Shown here piece after piece: positions 34,130 through 42,117 of a stretch of DNA of 64,000 bases. The DNA comes from an uncultured Campylobacter sp. (lineage in GTDB: Bacteria; Campylobacterota; Campylobacteria; Campylobacterales; Campylobacteraceae): contig NZ_CALLWC010000054.1 in the NCBI RefSeq assembly GCF_938015785.1, positions 26,787 through 90,786 on the forward strand. The letters are read 5' to 3'. The first letter of the stretch is position 1. The number at the start of each line of letters is the position of its first letter. Both the position numbers and the translations under genes were made by a program. The notes beneath the pieces were generated by a model, which was not told where the DNA came from, searched no databases, and saw only the letters and a list, made by a program, of their open reading frames with translations.

Positions 34130-34711
34130 ATGATAGATAGACTAAATAACGATTACAGTGAGAAATTCGACTTTTTAAGCAAGGAGCGTATTGCTAAATT
34201 TAGACGTGAGAGCTACGCACGCGGCGACGTGATCTACGCGCAGAAGTTTAAATTTATCATTCTGCTGCGCGGCAGAGCGAAGCTAAACTGCTATGAAAAC
34301 GGCAAGGAATTTATCTTTAGCTTCGTAAAAAGCGGCGCCTACGTCTGCTTGGATAAAAACACGAGCCTTGAAATTTTAAGCGACTGCGAGACGCTGCAGA
34401 TCAATATCTCGGAGCTTTTCGAGCTACTAGGAGATGAGTTTGCAAGCTCGATCATAAACGCGCTCATTAAAAACCTCCACTCGCAGCGGATTTTGATAAA
34501 AGAGATCGTCTTTGCGAAAATCCAGACGCGAATTTTAAATTTTCTAAATCGCATCGCAAACGCAGACAAGATCGTGGAGCTTCCCTTTAATATAATGACG
34601 CTTGCAAGCCTGCTCGGCGCGCCTCGCCAAAACGTCTCCCAGGCGATTACGAAACTCGTAAACGACAAAAAGATCATGAAATTAAAGGGAAATAGAATTA
34701 AAATTTTGTAG
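34130..34711 (+). CDS. Crp/Fnr-family transcription regulator
   Basis: A 193-residue regulator. Residues ~15-105 form a cyclic-nucleotide-binding-like sensor domain (YARGDVIYAQKFKFIILLRGRAKL), without a clear cysteine cluster for Fe-S or haem ligands. Residues ~110-140 are the dimer helix. The C-terminal winged helix has TLASLLGAPRQNVSQAITKL as recognition helix. The ATG at 34130 has AAAGAG 5 nt upstream; an ATG five codons earlier is possible. Divergent orientation and the palindrome at 34057 suggest it controls the neighbouring cytochrome-reductase genes. Signal unknown. Confidence 0.85.
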   Translation: MIDRLNNDYSEKFDFLSKERIAKFRRESYARGDVIYAQKFKFIILLRGRAKLNCYENGKEFIFSFVKSGAYVCLDKNTSLEILSDCETLQINISELFELLGDEFASSIINALIKNLHSQRILIKEIVFAKIQTRILNFLNRIANADKIVELPFNIMTLASLLGAPRQNVSQAITKLVNDKKIMKLKGNRIKIL

Positions 34712-34774
34712 TTTGAATCTCGCGGCGGATCTAAATTTAAACGCAAAAGGCTATTTTGAGCGAAACCGCCTAGT

Positions 34775-34807
34775 AAAAAGGGCTAAAACCAAAATGGAAT
34801 TAGCCCT
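34775..34807 (-). terminator. intrinsic terminator of DUF805 copy 2
   Basis: On the minus strand AGGGCTAA and TTAGCCCT form a perfect 8-bp stem, followed by TTTTTA. It ends transcription coming from the DUF805 gene and faces the regulator gene. Confidence 0.6.
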
Positions 34808-34852
34808 AAATTTAGCTTATTTGCGAAGCTTATGTGTGCTACAAAGCTACGT

Positions 34853-35260
34853 TTAAAAAATCGAGCCTCTACTTGCAGGTCGCAACGGATCGTCTCCAAA
34901 GCGGTTGCCTCCGTTAGTGCCTTGCTGGATAAAAAATACGATCAATACTACTGAGCCTATTATCGGGACAAGAATTAACAGATAAAACCAGCCGCTTCTA
35001 TCGGTATCATGCAGACGCCTTACCGCTACGGCGATAGAAGGTAAAAGTATTGCCAATAAAAAGATTGAGTTAATGAAACCGATCATTCTACCGGAACTCG
35101 TAACGGCATAGGTGCCTAAAAAGCCGTCCAATACTAACGTTACGATTCCTAAAAGTGCCGCAAATAATGCAAACCACCAGTACTCTGAACGTGGCGCACG
35201 CCCCTCAAAATTGCAATAATTCTCTTTGAGACAAGTGCGAACAGACTCCATAAAAGTCAT
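34853..35260 (-). CDS. DUF805 membrane protein (copy 2)
   Basis: A 135-residue membrane protein with 3-4 hydrophobic segments and the same marks as copy 1: MTFMESVRTC start, GRAPRSEYWWFALF, VRRLHDTDRSGWFYLL, NRFGDDPLRP end. Function unknown. AGGAG precedes the ATG. Both DUF805 genes lie within ~3 kb upstream of a torC-torA pair (measured on the minus strand), which may reflect an old segmental duplication. Confidence 0.9.
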   Translation of the reverse strand: MTFMESVRTCLKENYCNFEGRAPRSEYWWFALFAALLGIVTLVLDGFLGTYAVTSSGRMIGFINSIFLLAILLPSIAVAVRRLHDTDRSGWFYLLILVPIIGSVVLIVFFIQQGTNGGNRFGDDPLRPASRGSIF

Positions 35261-35561
35261 CTCAAACTCCTTTTGAAAAAATAAGGTAAATTATATAATA
35301 ATGGCACTTAAATTTGTCCTTTATATTGATTAAATTTTAAAATTTACCTCTGCCGCCGCGCTGTCTGGCAAATACATTAAAATTTATCTCGAATGAACTT
35401 AATAGTGAGCTGTTTGATAAGAGGAGGAGGGTAGGTTAGGCGGAACAAATTTTGCTTTTTCGCTCGCGCTAAATGACAAAGTAGGGCGGATGCGACTAGC
35501 GCAACTATAATAGCGAATTTATCTGCTTTACACCGCCATATAGCCGCTCAAATTTTAAAAT
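35261..35561. other. intergenic region, nothing recognised
   Basis: About 300 bp, with AATTTTAAAATTT words at both ends and no coding signal. Confidence 0.35.
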
Positions 35562-36518
35562 TTACTTCTCTTTGCGGCTTAAAATTTTAGAAATTTTTGC
35601 AGCGTCGTAAGTTTTTGCCTGCACTTTTAGAAACTCGCAAAGCCCCTTCTGCTTGCAAAGGCCGCGAGAGAGCAAAAACTCCGCCGTCATCTCGTCATCC
35701 AGCACCACAGCTACTTTGATAAGCGTTTCGATCTCCTTTTTATCGATGCTTGCAAAGCTTTGGAATTTTAAAATTTCGTCCAAATAGCATAATCTCCCAT
35801 CGCGGAATTCTTTAAATTTGGTGCCCGCGGCAAACTCCCTCGCAGCAAGCGGCAGCGCCTCTTTATATCCGAGAATGGAAACGTTATTGTCGCTTAAAAA
35901 TATTAATTCGCTGCCCGCAACCGAGCCGACCACATCTTTCGTATCTCGCGCGCCGTTTGCAATCAAAAACTTAAATGCCTCGAAATTATCGTTTGCCGCG
36001 GCATCTCGCAGCAGCCCGCTAGCCTTGACGTCCGCGCCGTTTCGCACCAAAAGCTCTAAAAGCCGCATCGCATCGGCTTTATCAAAATGGTAAAGCTTCG
36101 CTATCTCGCTGCTAAATTTCGAGCCGAAAAAGATCGCGAGCTTTAGCGGCGAGAAATAACCGCCGTCTCCGCCGTAATTGAGATTTGGTTTAAATTTAAG
36201 GATTTTTTCTATCCGCTCGAAGTCAAATTTTGAATTTCGCAGCACCTTTGGATTAAAAATGAAAGCGGTGAAAATTCTATCTTTAAACTCCCCGAAATCC
36301 TCGTCGATCCTGCCCCTGTTTTGCGCCGCGAATTCTAAAAGCGCATCCAACCCCGCATCTATCTGCGCATCACTAGCATTTTCATCGTAAAAAATTTCAA
36401 AATTTGGCTGCGGTAAATTTGACGCCACCTGCTGCGTAGTAGAAGCCGCCGCATCCTCTTTAGCGGCGCCGAAAGCGCAGCCCGCAAGTAAAAGCCACAA
36501 AAAGATAAAATTTTTCAT
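35562..36518 (-). CDS. ankyrin-like repeat lipoprotein
   Basis: A 318-residue exported protein. Signal with lipobox LAGC (Cys14), then a short Ala/Ser/Thr tether. The body is helical. Residues ~150-195 carry recognisable ankyrin-type repeats (RLLELLVRNGADVKASGLLRDAAANDN, FKFLIANGA), and the C-terminal part a further degenerate one (AEFLLSRG). A cysteine pair near the end (GLCKQKGLCE) could form a disulfide. A periplasmic protein-interaction role is inferred. Monocistronic, AAAGGACG before the ATG. Confidence 0.72.
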   Translation of the reverse strand: MKNFIFLWLLLAGCAFGAAKEDAAASTTQQVASNLPQPNFEIFYDENASDAQIDAGLDALLEFAAQNRGRIDEDFGEFKDRIFTAFIFNPKVLRNSKFDFERIEKILKFKPNLNYGGDGGYFSPLKLAIFFGSKFSSEIAKLYHFDKADAMRLLELLVRNGADVKASGLLRDAAANDNFEAFKFLIANGARDTKDVVGSVAGSELIFLSDNNVSILGYKEALPLAAREFAAGTKFKEFRDGRLCYLDEILKFQSFASIDKKEIETLIKVAVVLDDEMTAEFLLSRGLCKQKGLCEFLKVQAKTYDAAKISKILSRKEK

Positions 36519-36688
36519 ATCGTCCTTTCCATAAATTTTGCCCGATTATATCAAATCTAAGGCTAAATTTAACGGCGCCTTGAAATTTCATAAAAAGCAA
36601 ATGACAAATAAATTTAGCCTAAAAAAGCGCCTTTTGATCTTAATTTCGCTAGAATTAGCCATAAATAACCTAAACAAAGGAGCAGCAA

Positions 36689-37492
36689 ATGAAACTACTT
36701 TTTACTTTGATCTTGCTTTGTGCGGGGCTTTTTGCAAACACGCTGCAAGAGATCAGAAATAGCGGCGTCATTAGAGTAGGCGTCAGAGATGGCAGACCGC
36801 CTTTTAGCGAGATTAGCGGTGGTAAATTTGAAGGCTTTGAGATCGAGCTTGCCAATGCGATCGCAAAGGCGATTTTCGGTGCCAAACAAGGCGAAGTGCA
36901 GTTCGTCTCTCTAAGCGCCGCCGATCGCGTCTCGTATCTAGTCAATAATAAAGTCGATATAGTTGCAGCTACCTTCGTCATCGATTCGGCGCGCAAAAAT
37001 CATGTAGACTTCTCGATGCCGTATTTTTCGACCAATCTCGGCGTGCTAACTCGCAAAGCGGACGCCATCAAAGATATATCGCGTTTGCGCGATATGAGGC
37101 TCATAACCGAAGAGGGCACGACCGTAGATAATTACCTCAAAAAAGAGAAATTTAGCAACGTAAGCTACTGCAAAAGCACAAGCGAATGCTACGCGATGAT
37201 CCGTGACGGCAAAGCCGACGGATACATCAATCTAAATATCACGGTACTAGCTTACGCCGTCGTGGACGATACGCTCGAAGTGCCGTTTCAAAACTTCGGC
37301 AAGCCAGATTTCATCGGTATTGGCGTGCAAAAAGGAAATAAGGAGCTACTTGATTTCATCAACGCAGAGCTTGTCAAGCTAAGCAAAGAGGGCTTTTTCA
37401 AAAAGGCTTATCAGGACACCTTTGAGCCTTTTTACCGCGGCACAGCGGATAAAAAATACTTCCTTTTAGATGGAATTTATGACTTGCTATAA
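36689..37492 (+). CDS. family 3 solute-binding protein, tandem copy 1
   Basis: A 267-residue periplasmic polar amino-acid binding protein. Signal peptide 1-16 (cleavage at LFA/N). Ligand-site segments: RVGVRDGRPPFSE, IVAATFVIDSARKNHVDFSMPY (note VIDSARK where most have TxTxERK), EEGTTVD. A CKSTSEC pair near residues 160-166 may be a disulfide. AAAGGAG precedes the ATG. No permease or ATPase gene is nearby, so it must use a transporter encoded elsewhere. Very similar to the following gene. Confidence 0.88.
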   Translation: MKLLFTLILLCAGLFANTLQEIRNSGVIRVGVRDGRPPFSEISGGKFEGFEIELANAIAKAIFGAKQGEVQFVSLSAADRVSYLVNNKVDIVAATFVIDSARKNHVDFSMPYFSTNLGVLTRKADAIKDISRLRDMRLITEEGTTVDNYLKKEKFSNVSYCKSTSECYAMIRDGKADGYINLNITVLAYAVVDDTLEVPFQNFGKPDFIGIGVQKGNKELLDFINAELVKLSKEGFFKKAYQDTFEPFYRGTADKKYFLLDGIYDLL

Positions 37493-37679
37493 AAGCGAGC
37501 TAGAAATTAAAATATAAAATTTATCGAAGGCAGTTTGCATAACGAATAAATCTTGGGATTTAAAATTTAGAATTTGCGAAATTTTAAATCCCCACTTCGC
37601 CCCTAAATTTCAAACCTGCATACGCGTGGTAATTGAATTTTAAACCGCTTGCATTTATTTTCTCTAAAATATATAGTGC

Positions 37680-37685
37680 TATAAT
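37680..37685 (+). promoter_or_regulatory. -10 box for the second binding-protein gene
   Basis: GCTATAAT, 32 nt before the ATG, showing that the second tandem copy has its own promoter. Confidence 0.6.
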
Positions 37686-37716
37686 TATTTCAAAACTAAA
37701 AAGTAGGGGGCTTTTT

Positions 37717-38529
37717 ATGAGATTACTTTTTATTTTAGCCTTATTTTGCGCTAGCATTTTTGCAAATACACTAGATGAAATCAGGCAGGCAGGGGTTATC
37801 AGAGTAGGCGTGCGCGAAGGTCGTCCGCCACTAAGCGAGTCTAATAACGGCAAGTTTGAGGGTTTTGAAATCGAGCTTGCTAGCTCAATCGCCAAAGATA
37901 TTTTCGGCGATAAAAAGGGCGAAGTGCAGTTCGTAGCCGTAACCGCAGGCGAGAGAATCCCGTTTTTGAAAAATAACAAGGTCGATATGGTTATCGGCAC
38001 CTTTATGATTACGCAAGAGCGTAAGAAGCAGGTGGATTTCTCACTTCCGTATCTATCGGTAAATTTTGGCATCGTAACGCGTAAAGAGGATCAAGTGAAG
38101 GACTTCGCACAGGTTCGTGATATGAGAATTTCAATCGAAAAAAATCCCAACGGCTCAATGACCGAGCGCTATTTGCGCAAAGAGAAATTTAGCAATTTAG
38201 TTTACTGCAAAAATACCTCCGAGTGCTATGCGATGATGAAGGACGGCAGAGCCGACGGTTATGCCAATGACAACATCATCGTCCTAGCCTACGCCGTCGT
38301 GGACGATACGCTTGAAGTGCCGTTTAAAAACCTAGGCGCGGCGGAATTCTTAGGCGTCGGCGTGCAAAAAGGCAATCAAAGCCTGCTTGATTTCATCAAT
38401 GCCGATCTAATCAAGCTAAGCAAAGAGGGCTTTTTCAAAAAGGCTTATGAGGACACTTTCGAGCCATTTTACCGCGGCACTGCGGATAAAAAATACTTCC
38501 TGCTAGACGGAATTTATAATATGCTTTAG
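37717..38529 (+). CDS. family 3 solute-binding protein, tandem copy 2
   Basis: A 270-residue paralogue of the preceding gene. Signal peptide MRLLFILALFCASIFA. The ligand-site Thr/Arg motif is closer to standard here (IGTFMITQERKKQVDF). Long stretches are identical to copy 1, such as LAYAVVDDTLEVPF and the C-terminal FYRGTADKKYFLLDG. The ATG at 37717 is chosen: it follows AGGGGG and a TATAAT, while the longer frame would lose the signal peptide. A tandem duplication with separate promoters allows two specificities or expression levels. Confidence 0.88.
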   Translation: MRLLFILALFCASIFANTLDEIRQAGVIRVGVREGRPPLSESNNGKFEGFEIELASSIAKDIFGDKKGEVQFVAVTAGERIPFLKNNKVDMVIGTFMITQERKKQVDFSLPYLSVNFGIVTRKEDQVKDFAQVRDMRISIEKNPNGSMTERYLRKEKFSNLVYCKNTSECYAMMKDGRADGYANDNIIVLAYAVVDDTLEVPFKNLGAAEFLGVGVQKGNQSLLDFINADLIKLSKEGFFKKAYEDTFEPFYRGTADKKYFLLDGIYNML

Positions 38530-38982
38530 ATCTTAGAATTCTAAGGCGCGGAATTTTGAAATTTTGAAATTCCGCTTCGCACGCGGCGAGCGGAATTCTA
38601 AAATCTGCAAATTTTGGAATTTTTGTAGCTGCAAAATTTCGTAAAATTCTAAAATTTAAAATTTTATCTCACGCTCGGTTTAAAAACATCTATTCCATTC
38701 GGAGCAAAATTTCACGCTATGATAGAATTTTAAAATTTTATGCATGACGGAATTTTAGAATTTTACCCGCACCGAGAATTTTAAAATCCCATGCTGCAAC
38801 AGAATTTCGTAGTTGAGGGCTTTTGCGCTGCGATAAAATATAAATTTATCGTGCGGTGTAGAATTCCACAGATAAGCGCGATAAATTTAAAAGGATAAAA
38901 TTCTGCGTAAGCTAAATTATGACTCACGGCAAAAGCGCAGTCGCCGCAGATGCTATCGCTTAAGCTTTGTGGTCGCAGAAAT
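38530..38982. other. gene-free region packed with AATTTTA palindromes
   Basis: About 450 bp. Directly after the stop are a perfect 14-bp palindrome CTTAGAATTCTAAG (38532-38545) and a 9-bp stem GCGGAATTT/AAATTCCGC (38548-38575). The rest repeats GAATTTTAAAATT, AAATTCTAAAATT and similar words. No coding signal. Confidence 0.45.
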
Positions 38983-39570
38983 TTACTCAAACGCCTTGTA
39001 GTGAGCCTCGTCGGCAAACTCGAGCATCTCGCGATCGCCTCTGCTGTCGCCATAAGCGATGACGCGATCGAAAGCCTGCACGTCGTATGCCGCGCGCACG
39101 CGGGCGACCTTTTGCGTGCCGTAGCAGTTCTGCCCCTCGATCTCGCCCGTGATGATGCCGCCTTTGCGCCGTATTTTGGTGCCTAAAAGCTCCAAGCCCT
39201 GCGCGTCGCACCACGGGCGCAGCCAGTCTTCGAGCGAGGCGGTGACGATGACGATTTTATCGCCCGCGGCTTTGTAGCTTGCGATCTTGTCCATCGCGCT
39301 TTGTTTTAGGATATCTTCGATGTGGGTGGTGGAGTATTTTTTGCAAATTTTATCGAATTTATCGGCGCTCATGCCCGCAAAAAAGTAGCCCAAGAGTTTT
39401 CTGCGCGTAAAATTATTGCTCGCAAGGCCTAGCTTATACGCCGCTAAAATGGGCGATAGCACCAAAATCCCGCGAAAAAATTTCTTAAATCCGACTACAT
39501 AGGCGACGAACTCGAGCAACGAATCATCTCGCGTGATCGTGCCGTCAAAGTCGAATAAAACAAGATTCAT
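38983..39570 (-). CDS. HAD-IB family phosphatase (SerB-like)
   Basis: A 195-residue HAD-superfamily hydrolase of subfamily IB. Motif I LFDFDGT with nucleophile Asp7 and Asp9; motif II Thr/Ser in VIVTAS near 104-109; motif III Lys in the KIRRKGG region; motif IV AYGDSRGDREML near 170-181. The helical cap between motifs I and II (FKKFFRGIL...) is of the C1 type. Substrate may be phosphoserine or a phospholipid-type phosphate; the sequence does not say. ATG at 39570 follows AGGAG; a TTG five codons upstream is unlikely. Confidence 0.88.
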   Translation of the reverse strand: MNLVLFDFDGTITRDDSLLEFVAYVVGFKKFFRGILVLSPILAAYKLGLASNNFTRRKLLGYFFAGMSADKFDKICKKYSTTHIEDILKQSAMDKIASYKAAGDKIVIVTASLEDWLRPWCDAQGLELLGTKIRRKGGIITGEIEGQNCYGTQKVARVRAAYDVQAFDRVIAYGDSRGDREMLEFADEAHYKAFE

Positions 39571-39619
39571 TGCCTCTCCTAGCAAAATTTCAGAAGCGTA
39601 AATTTTAAAATTTACCTAT

Positions 39620-39655
39620 AAAAAAGGCGTGAAATTTAAAGCTAAATTTCACGCC
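39620..39655 (-). terminator. typA: intrinsic terminator of typA
   Basis: On the minus strand GGCGTGAAATTT and AAATTTCACGCC form a perfect 12-bp stem with a 6-nt loop, followed by TTTTTT. It lies 26 nt after the typA stop. Confidence 0.85.
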
Positions 39656-39681
39656 GAATTTTAAAATTTCATTTTGAAATT

Positions 39682-41484
39682 CTATTTTTTAGCCATTCGT
39701 CTGCGCGTCGTAGGATCCAGGTATCGCTTACGCACGCGGATATTTACTGGCGTAACCTCCACAAGCTCGTCCTCCTCGATCCACTCCAGCGCACGCTCTA
39801 AATTTAACACGCGCGGCGGCACTAGCTTGATCGCATCGTCGCTGCCGCTCGCGCGGACGTTGGTTAAATTTTTACCCTTGATCGGATTGACGTCCAGATC
39901 GTTCGGGCGGCTGTGCTCGCCGATGATCATGCCTAGATAGACCTTTGCCTGTGGAGCTATAAAAAGCACGCCGCGATCTTGCAGGTTCCACAGGCTGTAT
40001 CCTAGCGCCACTCCGTTTTCCATACTCACGAGCGCGCCGTTTTGTCGCTTCTCGACCGCGCCGATGAAAGGGCGGAATTCCAAAAAGCTATGGTTCATCA
40101 CCCCTTCGCCGCGAGTATCGGTCAAAAACTGCGAGCGAAAGCCGATAAGACCGCGCGCCGGGATCTCAAACTCCATACGCGTCTGCCCGTCGCCGGTAGG
40201 ATTCATCACCTTCATCTCGGCCTTTTTGCGACCGAGCTTTTCGATGACGGTGCCGGTGCAATCATCGGGCGCGTCGATAACTAGATGCTCGAAAGGCTCG
40301 CATTTGATGCCGTCGATCTCTTTGATGATAACTTCCGGGCGCCCAAGGCAGAACTCAAAGCCCTCGCGGCGCATATTCTCGGCCAAAATCGTGATCTGCA
40401 GCTCGCCGCGACCGCTTACTTTAAATTTGCCCTCGCCCGCGTTTTCATAGCGCATCGCGATGTTGGTTTTCATCTCCGCTTCCAAGCGCTCGTCGATCTT
40501 GTTTGAGGTTACGAATTTACCCTCTGTGCCGGCTAGCGGTCCGTCATTTACGCTGAAAATTACGCTAAGGGTGGGCTCTTCGATATGTAGCGCATCAAGC
40601 GGAATCGGATTATTGGGATCGACGATACTATCGCCTACGTCAAGCGCGTCAAAGCCAGCGATTGCCACGATGTCGCCCGTGCCCGCCGCGTCGATGTCGG
40701 TGCGCTCAAGCCCGCTAAAGCCGATTAGTTTTGAAATTCTGCCGTTGATATGCGTGCCATCGGCTTTGGCTAACATAACACTTTGGTTTTTGTTTATCGT
40801 GCCGTTAAAAATTCTAGCGATGCCGATCTTGCCTACGTAGTTGTCGTAATCGAGCGTGAAAACCTGCAGCTGCAAAGGATTATCGTCACTACCGCTAGGG
40901 GTCGGAACGTGAGAGATGATCGTCTCAAAAAGTGGCTTCATATCGGTGTTTTCGTCGTTTAGATCGTATTTTGCGTAGCCGTTTTTGGCCGCGGCGTAGA
41001 TGACGGGGAACTCAAGCTGCTCGTCGTTTGCGTCAAGCGCTACGAAAAGATCGAAAATTTCATTTACCACGCGGTCTGGATCGGCTGCGGGCTTGTCGAT
41101 TTTGTTTACGACTACAATAGGTCTGAGCCCTAAAGATAGTGCCTTTTTCACGACAAATTTAGTCTGCGGCATGACGCCTTCTTGCGCGTCGACGAGCAAA
41201 AGCACGCCGTCGACCATCTTTAGCACGCGCTCGACCTCGCCGCCGAAATCGGCGTGGCCCGGAGTGTCAATGATGTTGATTTTAACGCCGCCGTAGTGGA
41301 TGGCGGTATTTTTGGATAGTATCGTAATGCCTCGCTCACGCTCGATGTCGTTGCTATCCATCACGCGCTCGCCGACTTCTTGGTGATTACCAAAGGTGCC
41401 GGACTGTTTTAAAAGCTCATCTACGATAGTGGTCTTGCCGTGATCGACGTGCGCGATGACCGCAATATTTCTGATATTTTCCAA
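39682..41484 (-). CDS. typA: ribosome-binding GTPase TypA/BipA
   Basis: A 600-residue translational GTPase. G1 AHVDHGKTT at 11-19, switch region ERERGITIL near 49-57, G3 DTPGHADFGGEVER near 74-87, G4 NKID near 128. Domain II, the EF-G-like domain III (SGRGELQI), domain V and the BipA-specific C-terminus (GVALGYSLWNLQDRGVLF, HSRPNDLDVNPIKGKNLTNVRASGSDDA) are all present; length matches the ~600-residue family. It binds the 70S ribosome and helps 50S assembly under stress and cold. GGAG precedes the ATG. Confidence 0.97.
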   Translation of the reverse strand: MENIRNIAVIAHVDHGKTTIVDELLKQSGTFGNHQEVGERVMDSNDIERERGITILSKNTAIHYGGVKINIIDTPGHADFGGEVERVLKMVDGVLLLVDAQEGVMPQTKFVVKKALSLGLRPIVVVNKIDKPAADPDRVVNEIFDLFVALDANDEQLEFPVIYAAAKNGYAKYDLNDENTDMKPLFETIISHVPTPSGSDDNPLQLQVFTLDYDNYVGKIGIARIFNGTINKNQSVMLAKADGTHINGRISKLIGFSGLERTDIDAAGTGDIVAIAGFDALDVGDSIVDPNNPIPLDALHIEEPTLSVIFSVNDGPLAGTEGKFVTSNKIDERLEAEMKTNIAMRYENAGEGKFKVSGRGELQITILAENMRREGFEFCLGRPEVIIKEIDGIKCEPFEHLVIDAPDDCTGTVIEKLGRKKAEMKVMNPTGDGQTRMEFEIPARGLIGFRSQFLTDTRGEGVMNHSFLEFRPFIGAVEKRQNGALVSMENGVALGYSLWNLQDRGVLFIAPQAKVYLGMIIGEHSRPNDLDVNPIKGKNLTNVRASGSDDAIKLVPPRVLNLERALEWIEEDELVEVTPVNIRVRKRYLDPTTRRRMAKK

Positions 41485-41548
41485 ATTTTTCTCCGTTTGC
41501 TATTTTAAAGGCTGACGATTATACTAAAAAAATTCTTAAGATAAAAAT

Positions 41549-41968
41549 TTACGAGTACTCTTTGACTTCGCAGACAAAAAACTCATAAACGCGCTGTTGG
41601 ATCAACGCGTCCTCGTCATCGTCGCCGATCAGACGGCGCAGATGCGAAAAATCGATCTTTTTGATATATTTTTTGTTGTTTTTGATATCTCTGTCGATCT
41701 CTTTTAGAAGCGAGTCTAAATTTAGACCTTTATAGGTCTTCGCCTTTAAGATATACTCTTTTACGATGGATACCAGTACGCCGATGCGTTGCTCGTCGCC
41801 CGGATAAATTTCGCCCGCTATATCTTTGATCACGTCGTAATCCTCGTCGGTCTGCTTCTTTTTGGCAAGCAGCATTGCGGCAAAAATTTTGGCTCTAAAC
41901 TCGATAGAGCGATGATGAGGGATAAAGACCTCGCGAAATACGGATAGAAGATGATTTTTGAAATTCAT
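41549..41968 (-). CDS. conserved small cytoplasmic protein, function unknown
   Basis: A 139-residue predicted all-helical protein resembling a TerB/four-helix type bundle: EFRAKIFAAMLLAKKKQTDEDYDVIKDIAGEIYPGDEQRIGVLVSIVKEY is the core, with a charged DDDED loop near residue 118. No signal peptide or membrane segment. It lies between typA and the SRP RNA gene, divergent from the latter. I do not recognise the family with certainty. Confidence 0.75.
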   Translation of the reverse strand: MNFKNHLLSVFREVFIPHHRSIEFRAKIFAAMLLAKKKQTDEDYDVIKDIAGEIYPGDEQRIGVLVSIVKEYILKAKTYKGLNLDSLLKEIDRDIKNNKKYIKKIDFSHLRRLIGDDDEDALIQQRVYEFFVCEVKEYS

Positions 41969-41997
41969 TTATAACCTTACTTTAAGAAACATTTCCA

Positions 41998-42003
41998 TAT
42001 AAT
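41998..42003 (+). promoter_or_regulatory. ffs: -10 box of the SRP RNA gene
   Basis: CATATAAT with A/T-rich upstream blocks, placing the transcript start near 42010. Confidence 0.6.
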
Positions 42004-42009
42004 CCCGTT

Positions 42010-42117
42010 TGCCCTTTCTTAGACCTGTGCAATGCTTTTTTTAGGCACCGCTTCAGGGTAGGAATACAGCAGAGCACTTAGATCTCGCATGTGCCGCAGC
42101 CATCTGGGAAGGGGTTT
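42010..42117 (+). ncRNA. ffs: signal recognition particle RNA (4.5S type)
   Basis: The invariant SRP domain IV core is present: TTCAGG (42052-42057), then stem GTA / TAC (42058-42060, 42065-42067) closing a GGAA tetraloop (42061-42064), then AGCAG on the 3' side of the asymmetric loop. The ends pair: CCCTTTCTTAGA near 42012-42024 with TCTGGGAAGGGG near 42103-42114, followed by TTTT. Length ~105 nt fits a bacterial small SRP RNA. It binds Ffh and directs co-translational membrane targeting. The 3' end touches the stop codon of the convergent HD gene. Confidence 0.88.
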
